Assembly: GCF_900104535.1 (NCBI RefSeq)
Contig: NZ_LT629710.1
Coordinates: 1,550,001 to 1,614,000 of the forward strand
DNA length: 64,000 nt
Reading direction: 5' to 3'
DNA from: Nakamurella panacisegetis
GTDB taxonomy: Bacteria > Actinomycetota > Actinomycetes > Mycobacteriales > Nakamurellaceae
Positions 29,425-39,000 of the stretch are shown piece after piece. Below the pieces are notes generated by a model, which was not told the origin of the DNA, did not search any database, and saw only the letters and a list, made by a program, of their open reading frames with translations. Position 1 is the stretch's first letter. Each line of letters starts with the position of its first letter. A program made the translations under genes and the position numbers.

Positions 29425-29463
29425 CCGCCCCCACCCTCGCCCGGCGACGGTCGTCGCCGAGGT

Positions 29464-30345
29464 CTACGGCAGCTGATCGCTCCGCTGATCAGGTCGGCCG
29501 GCCAGTTGTGGGTTGTTGCCCAGGATCGCGGTGGTCAGGGCGGTCGTGGCGTCGGCCGGCGCTCGCGGTCCGGTCAGCAGGACGAAGTCGACCTCGCCGA
29601 GGTCGGGCAGCGCGGCCGCGGACACCTCGATCAGGTCCCGCGGGGCCAGGCTGCGGGCGAACACGGCGATCCCGAGACCGGCCCGGACGGCCGCCAGCAC
29701 ACCATTGACCCCGCGCACGGTGCAGGTGATCCGGTACGAGCGGCCGGCGGCGTCGAGGGCTCGGACGCCGATCGCCCGGCTCAGGCTCGGCGCCTGGTAG
29801 ACCACCAGCGGCACCGGGCGGGCCGTTTCCAGCACCGTCCCCTCGGCCGCCGCCCAGATCAGTCGGTCGCGCCGGACCACCGACGCCCGTCCGTCGCCCG
29901 GTTGATGTTTCACGAACGCCAGGTCCAGGTGCCCGGACTCCAGACGGCGATGCAGGTTTCCGCTCTGCCCGACTGTCAGTTCCAGGTCGATCCGCGGGTA
30001 GAGCCGGCGGAAATCGCGCAGGATGCGGGGCAGCGCCGTCAACGCCAGGTCGTCCGAGACGCCGAACCGCAGCCGGCCGCGTAGGCCGGACCCGGTGAAG
30101 TACGCCGCCGCCTCCTGCTGGGCGGCCAGGATCGTCCGGGCGAACCCGGCCATCGCCTCACCGTCGGCGGTCAGGGTCACCGTCCGGGTGTCGCGCAGGA
30201 ACAGCGGCCGGCCCACGGACGCTTCGAGTTTGCGGATGTGCTGGCTGACCGTCGGCTGCCCCAGCCCCAGTTCGGCCGCCGCGCGCGTGAAGCTCAGCGT
30301 CCCGGCGACGGCGAGGAAGGTCCGCAGGTGATCGGGCTCGTACAC
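29464..30345 (-). CDS. LysR-family transcriptional regulator
   Basis: 293 aa. N-terminal winged HTH (LRTFLAVAGTLSFTRAAAELGLGQPTVSQHIRKLE) and type 2 periplasmic-binding-like effector domain. Divergent from the MFS transporter gene; a T-N11-A palindrome in between (30364-30378) is the likely autoregulatory operator, so it probably controls the transporter. Effector unknown. Confidence 0.94.
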   Translation of the reverse strand: MYEPDHLRTFLAVAGTLSFTRAAAELGLGQPTVSQHIRKLEASVGRPLFLRDTRTVTLTADGEAMAGFARTILAAQQEAAAYFTGSGLRGRLRFGVSDDLALTALPRILRDFRRLYPRIDLELTVGQSGNLHRRLESGHLDLAFVKHQPGDGRASVVRRDRLIWAAAEGTVLETARPVPLVVYQAPSLSRAIGVRALDAAGRSYRITCTVRGVNGVLAAVRAGLGIAVFARSLAPRDLIEVSAAALPDLGEVDFVLLTGPRAPADATTALTTAILGNNPQLAGRPDQRSDQLP

Positions 30346-30363
30346 ACGCGCCTCCGGTCGGTA

Positions 30364-30378
30364 ATTACGTATCGTAAT
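30364..30378. promoter_or_regulatory. LysR-type operator (T-N11-A palindrome)
   Basis: ATTACG-TAT-CGTAAT, a perfect 6-3-6 inverted repeat containing the LysR T-N11-A signature, 18 bp upstream of the lysR start in an AT-rich stretch of the divergent intergenic region. Confidence 0.75.
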
Positions 30379-30475
30379 GACTTTGATTGCATCAATTCTT
30401 GTACCAAATGAGCGACGGATGCAACAGGATAGGGGTCGTCAGCGCCGACCCGTCATCGAAATCAAGGGATTGCAC

Positions 30476-31828
30476 TTGTCCTCCCGGTCCACTCAACGCC
30501 CCGTTTCCTCCTCCGACATGTTCACCTCGTTGCGGTCCGGCAACTTCCGGATCTTCCTGGCCGGCCAGCTGATCTCCAACATCGGCGGCTGGACGCAGCG
30601 GATCGCCCAGGACTGGCTGGTTCTCACGCTCACCGGCAGCGCGACCGCCGTCGGCGTCACGACTGCTCTGCAGTTCCTACCCACCATCGCGCTCGGACCG
30701 ATCGGCGGACTGATCGCCGACCGGTACCCGAAACGTCGGATCCTGTTGATCACCAACAGCGTGATGGCCACGTGTGCCGGCACTCTCGGATTGCTGACCA
30801 TGGAGCATCGGGTCACCGTGCTCCAGATCTACGCCCTGGCAACGATTCTGGGTATCGCCGTCGCAGTGGACAACCCGACCCGGCAATCGTTCGCCAACGA
30901 CCTCGTCGGGCCGTTGTTGCTGCGCAACGCGATCAGCCTGAACTCCGCGGTGTTCCAGCTCGGCGCACTGATCGGGCCCGCGATCAGTGGGGTGCTGATC
31001 GGCGCGATCGGCATCGGCTCGGCGTTCCTCGTCAACTGCGGGTCGTTCCTGGCCGCCCTGCTCGCCCTGTCCGTCCTGCGGCCGGCCGACCTGGTCATCA
31101 CGCGGCGTGCCCCGGCGCAGCGGGGCCAGGTCCGCGCGGCCGCCCGCTACCTGATGGCCCATCCGGAAATGCGATACCCGACCATCCTGGCCGGCATCTT
31201 CTCCTTCTTCACGATGAGCCTTCCGGTGACCATGGCCTCCTTCTCCTCCCGCGTGTTCCACGCCGGATCGTCCGGATTCGCACTGCTGACGTCACTGATG
31301 GCCGCGGGTTCGGTCGTGGGGTCACTTCTCGCCGCCCGTCACGGGACGTTCCGTCTGCGCGGGCTGGTCGCCCTGGCCGCGGCACTGGCCGGAGCGCAGA
31401 TCGGCGCATCGTCGATCCCCGGTCTGCTACCCCTGGGCATCGCTCTGATCGGCCTCGGCCTGTGCGTGGTCCTGTTCGGGATCACGGCCAATGCGACGGT
31501 CCAGCTGGCCGCCGGCGACCACATCCGTGGCCGCGTACTGGGGCTGTACCTGATGGTGGTGATGGGGGCCGGCTGCCTGGGCGGCCCGGCCGTCGGCGCG
31601 ATCGACGAATGGTTCGGCCCGCGCGGCGGGCTGCTCCTCGGCGGCCTGATCCCGGGCGCCGTCACCGTCGTCGTCGGTCTTCGGTTGGCCCGCACCGCGG
31701 GGATCCGCCCGATTCCCGCTCTGCGGGCCGGGCTGGCCACCAGGACTCACCGCTTCAGGGGAGCAGACCGCGCTGCCGGGCCAGAGCGACCGCCTCGGTC
31801 CGGGTGGCGGCGCCGAGTTTGGCCATGA
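30476..31828 (+). CDS. MFS transporter (EntS/MFS_3-like exporter)
   Basis: About 450 aa, 11-12 transmembrane helices, with the A-motif GLIADRYPKRR between helices 2 and 3, typical of drug or siderophore exporters. The frame is open from ATG 30377, but that codon lies inside the LysR palindrome and the next 30 codons are AT-rich and non-coding in character. TTG 30476 has AAGGGA at 30464-30469 and is preferred; ATG 30518 is another option. The 3' end overlaps the convergent AAA-LuxR gene by 74 bp. Confidence 0.88.
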   Translation: MSSRSTQRPVSSSDMFTSLRSGNFRIFLAGQLISNIGGWTQRIAQDWLVLTLTGSATAVGVTTALQFLPTIALGPIGGLIADRYPKRRILLITNSVMATCAGTLGLLTMEHRVTVLQIYALATILGIAVAVDNPTRQSFANDLVGPLLLRNAISLNSAVFQLGALIGPAISGVLIGAIGIGSAFLVNCGSFLAALLALSVLRPADLVITRRAPAQRGQVRAAARYLMAHPEMRYPTILAGIFSFFTMSLPVTMASFSSRVFHAGSSGFALLTSLMAAGSVVGSLLAARHGTFRLRGLVALAAALAGAQIGASSIPGLLPLGIALIGLGLCVVLFGITANATVQLAAGDHIRGRVLGLYLMVVMGAGCLGGPAVGAIDEWFGPRGGLLLGGLIPGAVTVVVGLRLARTAGIRPIPALRAGLATRTHRFRGADRAAGPERPPRSGWRRRVWP

Positions 31829-34799
31829 CGCGGCTCAGATGCACGCTCGCCGTCTTGTCGGAGATGAACAGTTCCTGCCCGACCTGACGGTTCGACCGCC
31901 CGGTGGCCACCAGGGTCAGCACCTCGGTCTCGCGGGCCGTCAGCGGCGACCCGGTCGGTTGCACGGCGGCGGTGGGCCGCAGGTCGAGGCGCCCCCGCCG
32001 GGCCAACTCGGCGATCTGCTCCAGCATCGGGGCGGCACCGAGCTGTGACGCCTGGGCCTCGGCAACCCGGAGCAGATCGGCGGCGCGGTCCCGCTCCCCG
32101 CCCGACAGCAACAGGCGGGCCGCGTGGATGCCGGCGTAGGCCTGGTCGGGCACCCGGCCCGCGTCCACCGCGGCCGTCCGGACCTGCAGCCATTGCCCGG
32201 CCGTGTCGGCGCCGTTCGCCCGGTCGGCTTCGGCCCGCAGCCGGAGCCGCCAGGACCGGCCCAATGGCCCACTGGACGCGGGGGTGAGCGGCACCGCATC
32301 CATCTCGTCGGCCAGCGCCCTTGCCTGCTCGGCGAGGTCGGCGCCGGGCTCGGACCTGCCCTTGCCGGCTCCGGTGGCCAGGTCGGCCAGGGCCGCCGCC
32401 TGCCGGGCGGCCAGCAACAGCTTCTCGGTACCCCAGCCGTCCTCGACGAGTTGCGCCGCACAGGCCCGGGCCAGCGCCAGGGCCTCCGCGGGACGGCCCT
32501 GGAGCAGGCGTTGATCGACCTCGGCCAGATCGAGTTGGAGCTCGGCGTAGTGGTCGCCGGTGCCGCGCAATCGGGCCAGCAGGCGTTCGGCTTCCGGATC
32601 GCCACGGCCAACGAGTACCCCGACGGCCTGGGTGGCCAGGACCCGTCCGGGTTCGGTCGGCGCGTAGACCGCGGCCAGGCTGTCGGCCAGCACCTGATCC
32701 CAGTCACCGGTCGCGGCGAGCACCCAGCCGCGCATCAGCCGCAGGTCCAGGCCATAGGAACTCCAGACCAACCCCGCCCGATCGGTCAGGTCGACCCCTT
32801 CCTGCGCCGCGGCGAACGCGCCTTCGAGATCCCCGTCCTCCATCAGCTGCGCGGACAGGAATCGCAGCGTCCTGACCCGGATGTCGAGGCCCTCCGGACC
32901 GGTCGTCATGGGAAGGGCGTCGATCATGGCCGGCGCCCCGGCGGCCGGGAGGAGCCCGCGCCGGGCCATCAGACTCAGGGTGACCAGGGCGTCGGCCGCG
33001 ATCATGTCCGCACCGGTCTGCTCCGCGATCCGGACGGCCTCGGCCAGCATCTCGGCCGCCATTTCCAGGCTCTTGCCGTCGAACATCGCCCGGGCCCGGG
33101 TGGCCAGGGCCCGCGCCCGCAGCGCGGTCGCGTCCGGCAGGAGCTCAAGGGCCTCCCGCGACGGTCGATCGCCACTCTGGTCGGCCTCGAACGCCAGGCG
33201 CGCGAGGCGTTCCCGCACCTGCGCCCGCACCATGACGTCGGCTCCGCAGGCGTCCGCCTCGGTCACCGCGGCCGACCCGAAGGCCATCGCCCGGGCCGTG
33301 TCGCCGCTGTTCGAGGCGGCCTCGGCCGCGCGGCGCAGCAGATCCAGGCGGCCGCCGGCATCCCCGACCCGGTCCAGCAACGACACCGCCTGCTCCAGAT
33401 GACGCAGCGCCTCGGCCGGTGCGGCCATGGCCTCCGCCGCGGCGGCGGCATCGACCGATGCCCGCAGGGCGCCGGGCAGGTCGTGACTGGCCAGCAGGTG
33501 GTGGGCCCGTTCGGCCGGACCGACGCTGGGGTCGACCCCGTCCGCCAGCACCTGGGCGAACCGGGCATGACGACGCACCCGCTCCCCCGGCAACAGGTCG
33601 CCGTAGACCGCCTCCTGGTAGAGCGCGTGCCGGAACGCGTACGTGTCCCCGTCGCTGATCATCAGCCCGGCCTCGACCGCCTCCCGCAGCCCGTCCTCGA
33701 TGTCCGGCGTACCCGCCGCGGCCAGCAGGAGGTCGTGCCCGACCCGGCGGCCGGCCACCGCGGCCGCCCGGACCGCCTCCCGACCGGCCGGTCCGAGGTC
33801 CTCGACCCGGCTGAGCAGGACGTCGACCAGCTCGTCGGGCAGCCGGCCCGGCGGGCCACCGGCCCGCGCCCGGGCGAGTTCCTCCGCGAAGAACGCGTTG
33901 CCCTCGCTGCGTGCGAACACCCGCTCGAGCAGTTGCGGATCGACCGGGGCGCCGGACAGTTGCTCCAGCAGCTGCGCCACCTCGTCCCGGCCGAGCGGAC
34001 CGAGGTTGATCCGCCGGACATGAGGCAGTCGGGCCATCTCGGCCAGCAACGGCCGGAGCGGGTGCCGCCGGTGCAGGTCATCGCTGCGGTAGCTGGCGAT
34101 CACGGCAATCCGGCCGGTCCGCAGGGTCCGGGCCAGGAAGGCGATCAGGTCGCGGGTGCTCCGGTCGGCCCAGTGCACGTCCTCGATGACGAGGAGCACC
34201 GGCCGGGTCTCGGCCAGGGCGGTCAATACTCGACGCAGGGCCTCGAACAACTGCCCCTGGGCCAGCCCGTCCGACCCCGGGGCAGTCGGGGCCGGCCCAC
34301 CGACCAGCTGCGGGAGGAGCCGGGCCAGGGCGGGCCGGACCGCGGCCTCCTGCTGCAGCACCTGCGCGCCGTCCGGATCCGCCTCCACCGCGCGCAACGC
34401 GTCGATGATCGGCAGGTAGGGCAGGCCGAAGTCGCCGACCTGCACGCACGACCCGAACAGGCTGAGGCCGCCGGCGGCGCTGGCTTTGACGCCGACCTCC
34501 TGCAGCAACCGGGTCTTGCCGGTGCCGGCGTCACCGGACAGCAGGGTGATCGTCGGCTCGGACGAGCTGACCGAACGGTCGATCAACTCGGTCAGCTCGG
34601 CCTGGCGTCCGATCAACCGCCGCGGGGTCGACTCGGCCGGCGCAGCACCGGGGAGGGTCGACTCGGCGCGCGCAGCGCCGGGGGATGTGGTCGGGCGGGG
34701 CACGAACCTATCGTCGCGTAGCGCGGGGCTCGCCGGCCACTCCTCGTCGGATGTGGCGGGACCTCCGCGCGTGTCCGATGTCCGGCCACCGCCGCTCAT
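31755..34799 (-). CDS. Large ATP-binding LuxR-family transcriptional regulator (LAL/MalT-like)
   Basis: 1014 aa. An AAA-type ATPase module begins near residue 63; Walker A GDAGTGKT is at 89-96, Walker B VLLVIEDVHWAD at about 198-209. A long TPR-like helical middle (about 380-930) is followed by a C-terminal LuxR HTH (about 948-1010, LTARETEVLTLVATGRSN). Such regulators integrate a small-molecule or protein signal with ATP binding to switch on genes. Target unknown. The first 60 residues carry a duplicated AESTLPGAA-like phrase and may not be translated. Confidence 0.92.
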   Translation of the reverse strand: MSGGGRTSDTRGGPATSDEEWPASPALRDDRFVPRPTTSPGAARAESTLPGAAPAESTPRRLIGRQAELTELIDRSVSSSEPTITLLSGDAGTGKTRLLQEVGVKASAAGGLSLFGSCVQVGDFGLPYLPIIDALRAVEADPDGAQVLQQEAAVRPALARLLPQLVGGPAPTAPGSDGLAQGQLFEALRRVLTALAETRPVLLVIEDVHWADRSTRDLIAFLARTLRTGRIAVIASYRSDDLHRRHPLRPLLAEMARLPHVRRINLGPLGRDEVAQLLEQLSGAPVDPQLLERVFARSEGNAFFAEELARARAGGPPGRLPDELVDVLLSRVEDLGPAGREAVRAAAVAGRRVGHDLLLAAAGTPDIEDGLREAVEAGLMISDGDTYAFRHALYQEAVYGDLLPGERVRRHARFAQVLADGVDPSVGPAERAHHLLASHDLPGALRASVDAAAAAEAMAAPAEALRHLEQAVSLLDRVGDAGGRLDLLRRAAEAASNSGDTARAMAFGSAAVTEADACGADVMVRAQVRERLARLAFEADQSGDRPSREALELLPDATALRARALATRARAMFDGKSLEMAAEMLAEAVRIAEQTGADMIAADALVTLSLMARRGLLPAAGAPAMIDALPMTTGPEGLDIRVRTLRFLSAQLMEDGDLEGAFAAAQEGVDLTDRAGLVWSSYGLDLRLMRGWVLAATGDWDQVLADSLAAVYAPTEPGRVLATQAVGVLVGRGDPEAERLLARLRGTGDHYAELQLDLAEVDQRLLQGRPAEALALARACAAQLVEDGWGTEKLLLAARQAAALADLATGAGKGRSEPGADLAEQARALADEMDAVPLTPASSGPLGRSWRLRLRAEADRANGADTAGQWLQVRTAAVDAGRVPDQAYAGIHAARLLLSGGERDRAADLLRVAEAQASQLGAAPMLEQIAELARRGRLDLRPTAAVQPTGSPLTARETEVLTLVATGRSNRQVGQELFISDKTASVHLSRVMAKLGAATRTEAVALARQRGLLP

Positions 34800-34968
34800 C
34801 GGCGTGCACCAGATCGCGTTCCCGTTGCCCGATCAGATTCTCCACTACGAACCAGTTCATCGTCATGGATACCAACCTCGCCGTAAGACGTGCTGGGCAC
34901 ATGAGGCGAACGCCTTATCTTCCGAGCGTCGGCTCGGCGCCGACCTCAGGTCTGATCGGCGCGGCGGG

Positions 34969-35790
34969 TCAGGGCCGGATCCGGGCGGCGTCGATCGCCG
35001 CGGCCGACACCGGGTCCGGGGCGCTGCCGCCGAGGTGACGAGGGAGCCACCATCGGTCCCGGAGATCGGCCGGGCGCTCCGGATAGTCCCGCTGGATCAG
35101 GTCGAGCAGGCCGGCCATCCGGTGACCGAGCAGCGCATTGGCCTCCGTGGCCGTCCGGGCCGGGTCGGGCAGGATCGGCTCACCGACGAGGATGGTGACC
35201 GGCAGGTGCCGGCGCAGGTGATATCGGCCGTCCACGGTGAGGATGCGGTGTCCGCCCCAGGTGACGATCGGCACCAGCGGCACTCGTTGGTCGGTGGCCA
35301 GGGCCGCCGCGCCGACCTTGAACGGCTTGAGCGTCCAGGACCGGCTGATGGTGGCCTCCGGGAACACGCCCACGAACTGATCGCTCTGCAGCGCCCGTTC
35401 GGCGTGTCGGTACGCGCCGGCGCCGGAGGCCCGGCTGACCGGAATGTGGCCCATGGCCCTCATCAGCGGCCCGATGAGCGGCCGTCGGAAGACCGATCCC
35501 TTGGCCAGGAATCGCACCATCCGCCGTCGTTGCTGGGCGACCAGCCCGACGAACGCGAAGTCCAGGTAGCTGATGTGGTTGGACGCGATCACCGCCGGCC
35601 CGGCCGCCGGTAGGTGATGCGCCCCGCGGATGTCGAACCGGATGTCGAGCAACCCGAAGACGCCGCGGGCGATGCGGGCAACGACCCGATACACCCGGTC
35701 CCGCATCGGATGTTCCCCCGCCCAGTCGAATTCGTAGCTGTCGGTCTCGGTTCGAGGCCGATCCCGCGCGAGGATGGGTCGGCGGCTCAC
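34969..35790 (-). CDS. Lysophospholipid acyltransferase family protein (PlsC-like)
   Basis: 273 aa from GTG 35790, overlapping the SDR stop by 4 bp (GTGA). It transfers acyl chains to lysophospholipid or glycerol phosphate at the inner face of the membrane. The catalytic NHxxxxD motif appears as NHISYLD, and the substrate motif as FPEATIS(RSW), a variant of FPEGTRS in which the usual Gly-Thr-Arg is Ala-Thr-Ile. An amphipathic N-terminal helix is likely the membrane contact. Cotranscribed with the SDR upstream. Confidence 0.9.
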   Translation of the reverse strand: MSRRPILARDRPRTETDSYEFDWAGEHPMRDRVYRVVARIARGVFGLLDIRFDIRGAHHLPAAGPAVIASNHISYLDFAFVGLVAQQRRRMVRFLAKGSVFRRPLIGPLMRAMGHIPVSRASGAGAYRHAERALQSDQFVGVFPEATISRSWTLKPFKVGAAALATDQRVPLVPIVTWGGHRILTVDGRYHLRRHLPVTILVGEPILPDPARTATEANALLGHRMAGLLDLIQRDYPERPADLRDRWWLPRHLGGSAPDPVSAAAIDAARIRP

Positions 35791-36527
35791 AAGCCACCCG
35801 CGACCCTGATCGTGGTGCCGGTGACGTAGTCGGCGTCGGGACCGAACAGCCAGGCGATGGTGCCGGCGATCTCGTCCGGGCGCCCGACCCGCCCCATCGG
35901 GATGCGGCCGGTGACCCTGGCCGTGCGCCCGGGGTCGCCGGCCGCGGCGTGGATCTCGGTCTCCACCACACCGGGCGCCACCCCGACCACCCGGATACCC
36001 TGCGGGGCAAGCTCTTTGGCCAGGCCGACGGTCAGGGCATCGACACCGGCCTTGGCCGCGGCGTAGTGAACGTACTCCCCGGCCGACCCGATCGTCGCCG
36101 CGGCGGAGGAGACATTGACGATGCATCCGCCGTTCGTCATGAGGCGTGCGGCCATCCGCGCACAGAACACGGCACCTGTCAGGTTGACGTCGATCACCCG
36201 CCGGATGACGGCCGGATCGGTGTCGGCCAGCCGTCCGATGTGCAGGGTGCTTCCGGCGTTGTTGACCAGCCCGGTCACCGCGCCGAATGTGTCGACGGCC
36301 CGTGCGAACAGGGCTCCGGCATCTTCCGGATCCGAGACATCACCCGGAAGCACCACGACCGACGGGGCGCCCGCCGCACGGGCTCGGGCCGCAACGGCCA
36401 GGGCGGCGTCCGCGTCGACCAGGTAGTTGATCACCAGGGCATGCCCGAGGCGGGCCAGGCGCAGGGCGGTGGCCGCTCCGATGCCGCGGCCACCTCCGGT
36501 GATCACGGTGACCTGGGGTGTCGTCAT
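35787..36527 (-). CDS. SDR-family oxidoreductase
   Basis: 246 aa from ATG 36527 (earlier open frame is not coding-like). Rossmann motif TGGGRGIGAAT, NNAG, catalytic Ser in NVSSAAA, and YxxxK as YAAAK, ending with the TGTTIRVAGG C-terminus of FabG-type enzymes. The cofactor is probably NADP(H). The 4-bp overlap with the acyltransferase gene suggests a lipid-related operon, but this is inference. Confidence 0.93.
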   Translation of the reverse strand: MTTPQVTVITGGGRGIGAATALRLARLGHALVINYLVDADAALAVAARARAAGAPSVVVLPGDVSDPEDAGALFARAVDTFGAVTGLVNNAGSTLHIGRLADTDPAVIRRVIDVNLTGAVFCARMAARLMTNGGCIVNVSSAAATIGSAGEYVHYAAAKAGVDALTVGLAKELAPQGIRVVGVAPGVVETEIHAAAGDPGRTARVTGRIPMGRVGRPDEIAGTIAWLFGPDADYVTGTTIRVAGGL

Positions 36528-36875
36528 AGCGTGCAGTATCGCCCTCGGGTCTCTCGTCCTGATCGGGCCGGCTGCGTCGCCAGGGCCGCCGCCGGGTCGG
36601 CCGCTGGAACACGGCCGACACCCAGGGAACTCTCGACAGCGCAAGAAACTTCGGATACACGCCAAGACCTGGGGGTGCCGATACCACCATCATCGCCGTG
36701 GGGATCCGCAACGGGCCCGGCCGGCCAACTGCCGGGGTTGTCCCATGTCATGCCGGCGCTGTCGGCCGGTACAGGTTCCATAGCCCAGTGGCTATGGGTA
36801 CGACACGTGTTGATACGGTCACGCGCGGTGGCGTGTGCCGACCGGACATTCTGCGGAACAGTAGTGGGAGTCTTC
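36528..36875. other. Intergenic region upstream of the YVTN surface-protein gene
   Basis: A 348-bp divergent gap between the SDR and the surface-protein gene. It holds a perfect inverted repeat CCATAGCC-cagt-GGCTATGG at 36778-36797 (8-bp arms, 4-bp spacer), placed about 80 bp before the ATG. This could be an operator or a small hairpin in the leader. No ORF was accepted here. Confidence 0.6.
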
Positions 36876-38897
36876 ATGGGTGGCACGTCGGTTCCGAATG
36901 CCCGGCGACCTAGGCGACGAATTCGCCTCTCTGCGCTGGCCACGATATTTTTCGTCTTCGGCATCACCGTCGCCGTCCCACTGCCGGCCGCCGCTGATTC
37001 GGTGGTGACGACCATTGCCGGCCCCGGTGGGACCACCGTCGGAAACTCGGTCGCGGTGTCCCCGGACGGCAAGACGATCTACACCTCCGACAGCGGGGCG
37101 AAGACCGTCTCCTTCATCGACGTGGCCACCAACGCCGTCACCTCGACCGTGAGTACGCCGGTCACGCCGACAGGGATCGTCGTGTCGCCGGACGGGTCGA
37201 AACTGTATGTGACGTTGAGTTCGACGAATTCCGTTCTGGTCATCAACACCGCCACGGCCACCGTAGGCCCCACCATTCCGGTCGGCACCGTACCGGCCGG
37301 GATCGCCATCTCCCCGGACGGTTCGCGGGTGTACGCCGCGAACGTCAACGGCGTTGTCGGCTCGACGAACGAGTCGGTCGTTGACACCGCCACCAACACC
37401 GTGATCGCGTCGATTCCCGATGCGTCGGCGGCGCGATCATTGACGGTCTCACCGAACGGCAAGCGTCTCTATGTCGGGCACTTCTCACCCACGTCGCACA
37501 ACGTCACCGTGGTCGATACCGCCACGAACACCGTCGTCGCGACGATCACCACCGCCTCCCTCACCAATGCCATGACCGGGCTCACGTTCTCCCCCGACGG
37601 CACCCGCCTGTACGGCGCGGCCCGCGGCTCCAACGAGGTGACCGTCATCGACCCGGTGACCAACACCGTCGTCGGGAGCATTCCGGTCGGCACCGCGCCC
37701 ACCAGCATCGCCGCCACGCCGGACGGCACCCGGGCCTACGTCACCAACAGCGGTACCAACACCGTCTCGGTGATCGATCTGGCCACCTCGACCGTGGTGA
37801 GCACGATCACCGTCGGCACCGCCCCCACCGGCATCAACATCACCCCCGACGGCCTGTTCGCCTACGTCAACAACGGCACCAGCCAGAGCATCTCGGTGAT
37901 CTCCCTCGACACCTACCCGGCCACCACCACCACCACTACGCTGCCCGCCGGGACGTACGGCACCGGCTACTCAGCAACGGTTTCCACCACCGGCTCGCCC
38001 GCGCCGCAGGTGACGGTCACCGCCGGAAGCCTGCCTCCGGGCCTGTCCCTCGACCCCACCACCGGCGTGATCACCGGTACACCGACCGCGGCCGGCGACT
38101 TCACCTTCACCGTCACCGCGGCCAGCACGGTCAGCGGCATCCCGGCCACGGCGACCAAGGACTACACCGTCACGGTCACGGCCGTCTCGGCAACCGCCCC
38201 GCTCACCCTCACCGCCACCCTCAACGCCACCGACATCGACCTCGCCTGGAACCCGCCCGCCGACACCGGCGGAGCATCCGTCACCGGCTATCGCATCGAA
38301 CGCAGCACCAACGGCGGCGCCTTCACCACCCTCGTCGCCGACACCACCACCCCCGACCCCACGTACACCGACACCACCGCCCAACCCGGCCAGACCTACA
38401 GCTACCGCGTCGCCGCCATCACCCAGGCCGGACCCGGCGCCACCTCCAACACCGCCGACGCGACCGTTCCCGTCGTCGGCACCACCGGGCCCACGACGAC
38501 CTCGACCACCTCAACCGACCCGACCACACCAACCAGCGATTCGACGACGACCGCCGACACCAGCACCATCAGCGACTCAACCACCACCGCCGACACCAGC
38601 ACGCCGGCGACCAGCGCCAGCCAGCTGCCCGCGGGCAGCGGTACCTCCACCAGCAACGAGACCACCACCGCCACCGGCAGCTCCAGCACCACGCAAGCGG
38701 TGAACACGGCCGACCCGAACCCGAGCGATCCCGCCACGGCCAACCCGCAGCTCGCCGGCACCGGCATCGACGCCGCGCCGATGCTCGCCGCCGCAGCCAC
38801 GCTTCTCGTCCTGGGCGTTGGCCTCCTGCTGCTGGCTCTCCGGTCCCCCGGCCGCCGACGCGCGGCCGCCCGCCCGGGCTGGGGCACGCACCGATAG
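36876..38897 (+). CDS. YVTN beta-propeller surface protein with LAxTG sorting signal
   Basis: 673 aa from ATG 36876 (GGGAG at 36866-36870). Sec signal peptide (about 1-41, ending PAAADS). Seven YVTN-type propeller blades (about 42-345) with repeated VSPDG..YV and TNTV segments; a putative-Ig (He_PIG) domain (about 350-430); a fibronectin type III domain (about 435-530); a Thr/Ser stalk; then LAGTG near residue 625, a hydrophobic helix and an RRR tail. This is a complete class E sortase (LAxTG) wall-anchoring signal. Expected location: cell surface, covalently attached. Ligand or adhesion role unknown. Confidence 0.92.
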   Translation: MGGTSVPNARRPRRRIRLSALATIFFVFGITVAVPLPAAADSVVTTIAGPGGTTVGNSVAVSPDGKTIYTSDSGAKTVSFIDVATNAVTSTVSTPVTPTGIVVSPDGSKLYVTLSSTNSVLVINTATATVGPTIPVGTVPAGIAISPDGSRVYAANVNGVVGSTNESVVDTATNTVIASIPDASAARSLTVSPNGKRLYVGHFSPTSHNVTVVDTATNTVVATITTASLTNAMTGLTFSPDGTRLYGAARGSNEVTVIDPVTNTVVGSIPVGTAPTSIAATPDGTRAYVTNSGTNTVSVIDLATSTVVSTITVGTAPTGINITPDGLFAYVNNGTSQSISVISLDTYPATTTTTTLPAGTYGTGYSATVSTTGSPAPQVTVTAGSLPPGLSLDPTTGVITGTPTAAGDFTFTVTAASTVSGIPATATKDYTVTVTAVSATAPLTLTATLNATDIDLAWNPPADTGGASVTGYRIERSTNGGAFTTLVADTTTPDPTYTDTTAQPGQTYSYRVAAITQAGPGATSNTADATVPVVGTTGPTTTSTTSTDPTTPTSDSTTTADTSTISDSTTTADTSTPATSASQLPAGSGTSTSNETTTATGSSSTTQAVNTADPNPSDPATANPQLAGTGIDAAPMLAAAATLLVLGVGLLLLALRSPGRRRAAARPGWGTHR

Positions 38898-39000
38898 GCC
38901 CTCGTCCTGGCCCGGTGCGACGGCCACTCGTCTCCTGGCCGGCCGGCCCCGCTGAACCGTTCGTATTCTGGTGTCCGGGCCGACGACGCGGGAGTGACTC

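Noticed and set aside
32124-34721. An 865-codon open frame opposite the AAA-LuxR gene, and similar long frames opposite fhaA, rodA-pbpA, pknB and zwf
   Set aside because: High-GC codon bias leaves antisense frames open; they have no start context, no domains and Arg/Gly/Pro-rich composition. The sense genes explain the sequence.
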